Below, one piece after another: positions 60,901-64,000 of a stretch of DNA of 64,000 bases. A model generated the notes under the pieces. The model searched no databases. It had not been told where the DNA came from and was given only the letters and a program-made list of their open reading frames with translations. The translations under genes were made by a program, and so were the position numbers. This DNA is from Arenicola marina (taxonomy: Eukaryota > Annelida > Polychaeta > Arenicolidae). Location: assembly GCA_964019135.1 (NCBI GenBank), contig OZ025260.1, forward strand, positions 28,204,254 through 28,268,253, in the 5' to 3' direction. Every line of letters starts with the position of its first letter. Positions within the stretch are counted from its first letter, which is position 1.

Positions 60901-63900
60901 GTTACGCGGCCCTATCGGTGACTTCAAGATCTGATTTTCACTACTTCTTGGACCCCATTGTGGTGGATTTCATACTCCTTTGTTCGAGCGGTGAACGTTA
61001 ATCTGCTGATACATGCTTACAGTATATGTCACTGAGGCATTACTTTCCTATTTGTTTCCCTGCCAGCGGTCTAGTCATACCACCGTATGTGTCATCCTCT
61101 CCAGGTTTTTCGTGGAGGAGGGTGAGTTGTTCGGGGAGCGCAGGGACCGCTCCACCCTGCTCGATGACAGGGTGGTCATCCTGCCCCAGGACCAGCTGCG
61201 TCAGGTAACTACGGGCAACGACACCTTCTACTGGGGGACTCACTGAGAGTCCCACTGATAAGACTCCCACTGGGGGATTACCACTAAGGGGCTCCCCCTG
61301 GGGGATTACCGCTAGGGGACTCCCACTGGGGGATTACCACTAAGGGACTCCCACTGGGGGATTACCACTAAGGGACTCCCACTGGGGGATTACCACTAAG
61401 GGACTCCCACTGGGGGATTCCCACTACGGATTCCCACTGGGGATTCCCACTAGGGGAATCCCACTGGGGGATTACCACTAAGGGACTCCCACTGGGGGAT
61501 TCCCACTAGGGTCTCCCACTGGGTACTTCCACTGGAGGACTCCAGCATTAGCATTTAGTCTTGAATCTTAGCTTAGCCAGAAAATTTAGATTGATTCTAA
61601 AACTTCATTCATAACGATTATTGTCACTTAGGCTTATCGGGTTCAAAATAGATAAGTAGTCACCCAAGAGGTGGATTTTCTGAATTAAAAAAAGTGCTAA
61701 ATTTATATTGCAGAGGATTTCACGTAAGCTAGGTGTGGTTTATGAATACGGGCATTGATCCTGCCCCTGGGGCCACGTGTCGCCATGACCTTGTGACTGT
61801 CGATGTTGTCCTTCCAGAGACTGGAGAAGATTGATGCCGCGGCCTATTACCCGTTACTGGAAGAAGAGTACGTAGCCATAGTAACCTGTCAAGGGGCGGC
61901 CACGCCGTGGTCAAACAACAGGAAACACCTCGTCAAGCACTGTTTACACCGTAACTTGCTGACGTTAATTAGTTATCAATCAGGTAACGTGACTCGCGTA
62001 CGTTTGTGTTATATGTTCTGCAAGTCATTCGTGCCGACATATTTGGTCTGTCGCGGAGGCGGATCCGGTATGGGAGGTATGCTGTGTTGTTCATCACGTG
62101 GGACATGACGGGTGGATATTAGCGTCGGTCGCAGTTAATCCCGGTTAATCCCGGTTAATCCCGGGAACAGTTAATCCCGGGGACAACAGTTAATCCCGAG
62201 TGTCTGTCTCCGTCCTGCCACTTCCATATTAACTATAATCATGTAATCCTCCTGATCCCCTCCCTTGCCTTGTTCCCTGCCACAGGTACAGCAGCAGTAT
62301 GGGGACCAGCCTGCCGGTGTCCCAAAGCACTGGGGACCTGATGGAGACCAGCAAGCTGCCGCTCGTCATCCGGGAGCGGGATGTCGAGTACCAGGTCAGT
62401 CAGCGGGTGCGCAGTGTCAGGGTGTGTATGTGATAGATTTGGGCAGACAGTCACGACAGTCGGGGGCCAGTAAAGAGATGGAAACCAGCCAGTCCATTGA
62501 ATGAACCTCTCATTCCTCGTTAATTGCTAGTTATAATGAAGCCTGTGACCATGCTGACGGTGACGCTGACGGTGTCTGTTTCTCGCCGCCAGTTCCACCG
62601 CCTGATCCTGTTTAAGTGTCTGTTTCTTGCCGCCAGTTTCACCGCCTGATCCTGTTTAAGTGTCTGTTTCTTGCCGCCAGTTCCACCGCCTCATCCTGTT
62701 TAAGTGTCTGTTTCTCGCCGCCAGTTCCACCGCCTCATCCTGTTTAAGTGTCTGTTTCTCGCCGCCAGTTCCACCGCCTGATCCTGTTTAAGTGTCTGTT
62801 TCTCGCCGCCAGTTCCACCGCCTGATCCTGTTTAAGTGTCTGTTTCTCGCCGCCAGTTCCACCGCCTGATCCTGTTTAAGTGTCTGTTTCTCGCCGCCAG
62901 TTTCACCGCCTGATCCTGTTTAAGTGTCTGTTTCTTGCCGCCAGTTCCACCGCCTCATCCTGTTTAAGTGTCTGTTTCTCGCCGCCAGTTCCACCGCCTC
63001 ATCCTGTTTAAGTGTCTGTTTCTCGCCGCCAGTTCCACCGCCTCATCCTGTTTAAGAGTCTGTTTCTCGCCGCCAGTTCCACCGCCTCATCCTGTTTAAG
63101 TGTCAGTTTCTTGCCGCCAGTTTCACCGCCTCATCCTGTTTACGTGTCTGTTTCTCGCCGCCAGTTCCACCACCTCATCCTGTTTAAGTGTCTGTTTCTC
63201 GCCGCCAGTTCCACCCCCTCATCCTGTTTAATCGTCTGTTTCTCGCCGCCAGTTCCACCGCCTGATCCTGTTTAAGTGTCTGTTTCTCGCCGTCAGTTCC
63301 ACCGCCTCATCCTGTTTAAGTGTCTGTTTCTCGCCGCCAGTTCCACCGCCTCATTCTGTTTAAGTGTCTGTTTCTTGCCGCCAGTTTCACCGCCTGATCC
63401 TGTTTAAGTGTCTGTTTCTTGCCGCCAGTTCCACCGCCTCATCCTGTTTAAGTGTCTGTTTCTCGCCGCCAGTTCCACCGCCTCATCCTGTTTAAGTGTC
63501 TGTTTCGCGCCGCCAGTTCCACCGCCTCATCCTGTTTAAGTGTCTGTTTCTCGCCGCCGGTTCCACCGCCTCATCCTGTTTAAGTGTCAGTTTCTTGCCG
63601 CCAGTTTCACCGCCTCATCCTGTTTAAGTGTCTGTTTCTCGCCGCCAGTTCCACCACCTCATCCTGTTTAAGTGTCTGTTTCTCGCCGCCAGTTCCACCG
63701 CCTGATCCTGTTTAAGTGTCTGTTTCTCGCCGCCAGTTGCACCGGCTCATCCTGTTTAAGTGTCTGTTTCTCGCCGACAATTTCACCGCCTGATCCTGTT
63801 TAAGTGTTTGTTTCTCGCCGCCAGTTGCACCGCCTCATCCTGTTTAAGTGTCTGTTTCTCGCCGCCAGTTCCACTGCCTGATCCTGTTTAAGTGTCTGTT

Positions 63901-64000
63901 TCTCGCCGCCAGTTCCACCGCCTCATCCTGTTTAAGTGTCTGTTTCTCGCCGCCAGTTCCACCCTCTCATCCTGTTTTAGTGTCTGTTTCTCGCCGCCAG
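48977..64000 (+). CDS. TBCK: TBC domain-containing protein kinase-like (TBCK), 5' half
   Basis: TBCK is a pseudokinase-TBC-rhodanese protein linked to endosomal/RNA transport complexes and mTOR signalling. Coding exons: 48987-49179 (exon from 48977), 49495-49558, 49915-50029, 50526-50599, 51766-51925, 52179-52251, 52950-53005, 53617-53678, 54293-54350, 54882-54969, 57137-57281, 61105-61204, 61818-61867 and 62286-62394; these give 449 codons with all phases consistent. Exon 15 starts FHRLILFK within a repeat. Signatures: [105 protein letters not shown]. The catalytic loop reads HRC (no Asp) and the DFG position reads NYG, so it is a pseudokinase, as known for the family. The TBC and rhodanese parts lie right of the window. 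Intron 3 to 4, 7, 8, 10, 11 and 14 junctions sit in tandem repeats. Exon 3 has a weak acceptor tract. Confidence 0.95.
50232..50599. repeat. Triplicated TBCK exon 4 acceptor and exon body (118-bp unit)
   Basis: Copies of TTTTGTTTTGCAG|TCTAACGTGC and the following exon sequence start at 50290, 50408 and 50526, spaced exactly 118 bp. Copies 1 and 2 run from exon sequence (GGGGCAGATGTG) back into intron (GAACCACCGCG) and have no donor. Only copy 3, with TATAACGTGCTC, continues to CCTATCGG|GTAAGG. Confidence 0.96.
50676..50925 (+). mobile_element. tRNA-derived SINE, full-length copy
   Basis: The head reads GGCCCGGTAGCTCAGTGGGT (A-box type) and GGCTCGAGCCCCG (B-box type). The body is GGATAAAGATCCCATATCCT with CTTCGCAAAGAGTAGGGGGT, and the 3' end is near GTGGTTAAAGCATCCTGAAT. 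It is in TBCK intron 4. Confidence 0.93.
50995..51098 (+). mobile_element. tRNA-derived SINE, partial copy
   Basis: CGGCACGTGGATCGGTGGTC and GGATAAAGATCCCATGTCCT match the middle of the preceding SINE; both ends are missing. Confidence 0.85.
51213..51390. repeat. Minisatellite, 35-bp unit x 5
   Basis: Five copies of ATTAGGTTGCGTGTGCCTTG followed by CATTATAGTACATTT, alternating TTGCG/TTACG and TAGTA/TAATA. Confidence 0.93.
52438..52949. repeat. 20-21-bp minisatellite ending in the exon 7 acceptor
   Basis: The unit is TTACGCCACCATCCCCCATTG with GCGACC and TTTCGCC variants. The last unit reads ACGCCACCATCTCTCATTG and runs directly into TTGTAG, so the pyrimidine tract of the TBCK exon 7 acceptor is formed by the final degenerate repeat. 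Confidence 0.93.
53476..53616. repeat. Four tandem copies of the exon 8 acceptor (35/36-bp unit)
   Basis: Each unit is GTTATGTTAATGTATATGTC plus a T/A-rich arm ending TTTGCAG or TGTGCAG. CAG ends occur at 53510, 53545, 53581 and 53616, and only the last precedes exon 8. Confidence 0.93.
53706..53925 (-). mobile_element. tRNA-derived SINE, head-truncated copy
   Basis: Inverse match to the 50676-50925 copy. It includes CTTTATCCTGCGACCACACA and the region around GGGCCCGAACCACCGACCCA, but the outermost tRNA-like head is missing. It lies in TBCK intron 8. Confidence 0.9.
54985..56315. repeat. 34-bp minisatellite with a CACGTG in nearly every unit
   Basis: The unit is GTGTCCACGTGGTCCACCGG followed by CTGGTCACTGTGGA, about 38 copies, with a CTTACAGG sub-family. 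It starts about 15 bases after the exon 10 donor of TBCK. Confidence 0.95.
56478..57120. repeat. GT-rich minisatellite abutting the exon 11 acceptor
   Basis: The unit is CCCATGTGTATGTGTAGGTGT (21 bp) with CTGTGTGTG variants. The last degenerate unit (CCCATGTGTGTGTTTCCC) continues into ATTGTAG, the acceptor of TBCK exon 11. It lacks stops in several frames, which gives spurious open frames on both strands. Confidence 0.93.
57256..60860. repeat. About 61 tandem copies of the exon 11 5' splice site (58-bp unit)
   Basis: The exon 11 end, ACGCCAGTCACCAAGCTAGC then CAG|GTAGGG, is echoed in every unit as ACGCCAGGTCTTACAGACCA then AGTGGCCAG|GTAGGG. GTAGGG recurs at 57282, 57340 and onward at 58 bp. 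The first dozen units show a three-unit higher-order pattern (GGGCTTACAGACTAAG twice, GGTCTTACAGACCAAG once). Later units vary mainly at CCAGGCGCC/CCAAGCGCC/CCCAGTGCC. Confidence 0.96.
61228..61545. repeat. 28-bp minisatellite in TBCK intron 12
   Basis: GACTCCCACTGGGGGATTAC followed by CACTAAGG recurs with variants about 11 times, beginning some 25 bases after the exon 12 donor. Confidence 0.9.
62130..62200. repeat. Short GTTAATCCCG repeats
   Basis: Five irregularly spaced copies of GTTAATCCCG lie in TBCK intron 13. Confidence 0.85.
62576..64000. repeat. About 32 tandem copies of the exon 15 3' splice site (44-bp unit)
   Basis: Each unit is GTCTGTTTCTCGCCGCCAG|T followed by TCCACCGCCTGATCCTGTTT and AAGT. 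The part after CAG encodes FHRLILFK, which fits the TBC-domain start after VEYQ in exon 14. The array runs past the window end. The complete exon probably follows the last unit outside the window. Confidence 0.95.

Overview
The window is eukaryotic nuclear DNA from an invertebrate animal, most likely a lophotrochozoan such as a mollusc. The taxon is inferred from protein resemblance and repeat content; no species-diagnostic marker was seen. Genes have many short exons with canonical GT-AG introns and are conserved animal housekeeping genes. They are embedded in a very large load of minisatellites and transposable elements. All family names come from reading the translated exons; no database search was run.

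Layout. 1-6553 (+): the 3' part of a coronin-7/POD-1 type gene, six exons, ending in a WASP-like acidic tail. Its introns hold AT-rich, 32-bp and 21-bp arrays. 7.2-9.95 kb: a 23/26-bp satellite with a higher-order period near 808 bp. 12651-16055 (+): a complete five-exon UFM1 gene whose ATG is split by the first intron and whose propeptide tail is FTSS. 19256-22151 (-): a complete three-exon gene for a secreted, probably GPI-anchored Cys-rich protein with two related modules. 23.9-25.2 kb: a 22-bp array. 26738-33818 (-): a 7.1-kb Ty3/gypsy LTR retrotransposon inserted in an older LINE reverse-transcriptase sequence. It has a recognisable -1 frameshift signal, a gag-pol-gag rearrangement and several inactivating lesions. 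38797-41954 (+): a three-exon gene whose core matches the alternative product (isoform 2) of vertebrate POLR1D, extended by RS, RGG, Pro-rich and Lys-rich regions. 43.8-46.05 kb: a C-rich 32-bp array. 48977 to the window end (+): the 5' half of TBCK (pseudokinase-TBC-rhodanese), 14 placed coding exons plus the start of a fifteenth.

The most striking pattern is that several tandem arrays are built from exon-intron junctions. Arrays that copy a real 5' or 3' splice site with adjacent exon sequence occur at exon 2 of the secreted-protein gene (about 5 extra copies), exon B of the POLR1D-like gene (14 units), and TBCK exon 4 (3 units), exon 8 (4 acceptors), exon 11 (about 61 donors) and exon 15 (about 32 acceptors, running off the window). 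Exon A of the POLR1D-like gene has a simple duplication of its end. None of these periods (32, 32, 118, 35, 58, 44, 103) is a multiple of three, so use of a decoy site would generally shift the reading frame. This suggests minisatellites are repeatedly born at, or retained next to, splice sites in this genome.

The protein genes do not form an operon or an evident pathway; they are unrelated neighbours. Dispersed elements include five copies of a tRNA-derived SINE, at least three MITE-like elements, and a poly-G/poly-C bounded repeat present twice.
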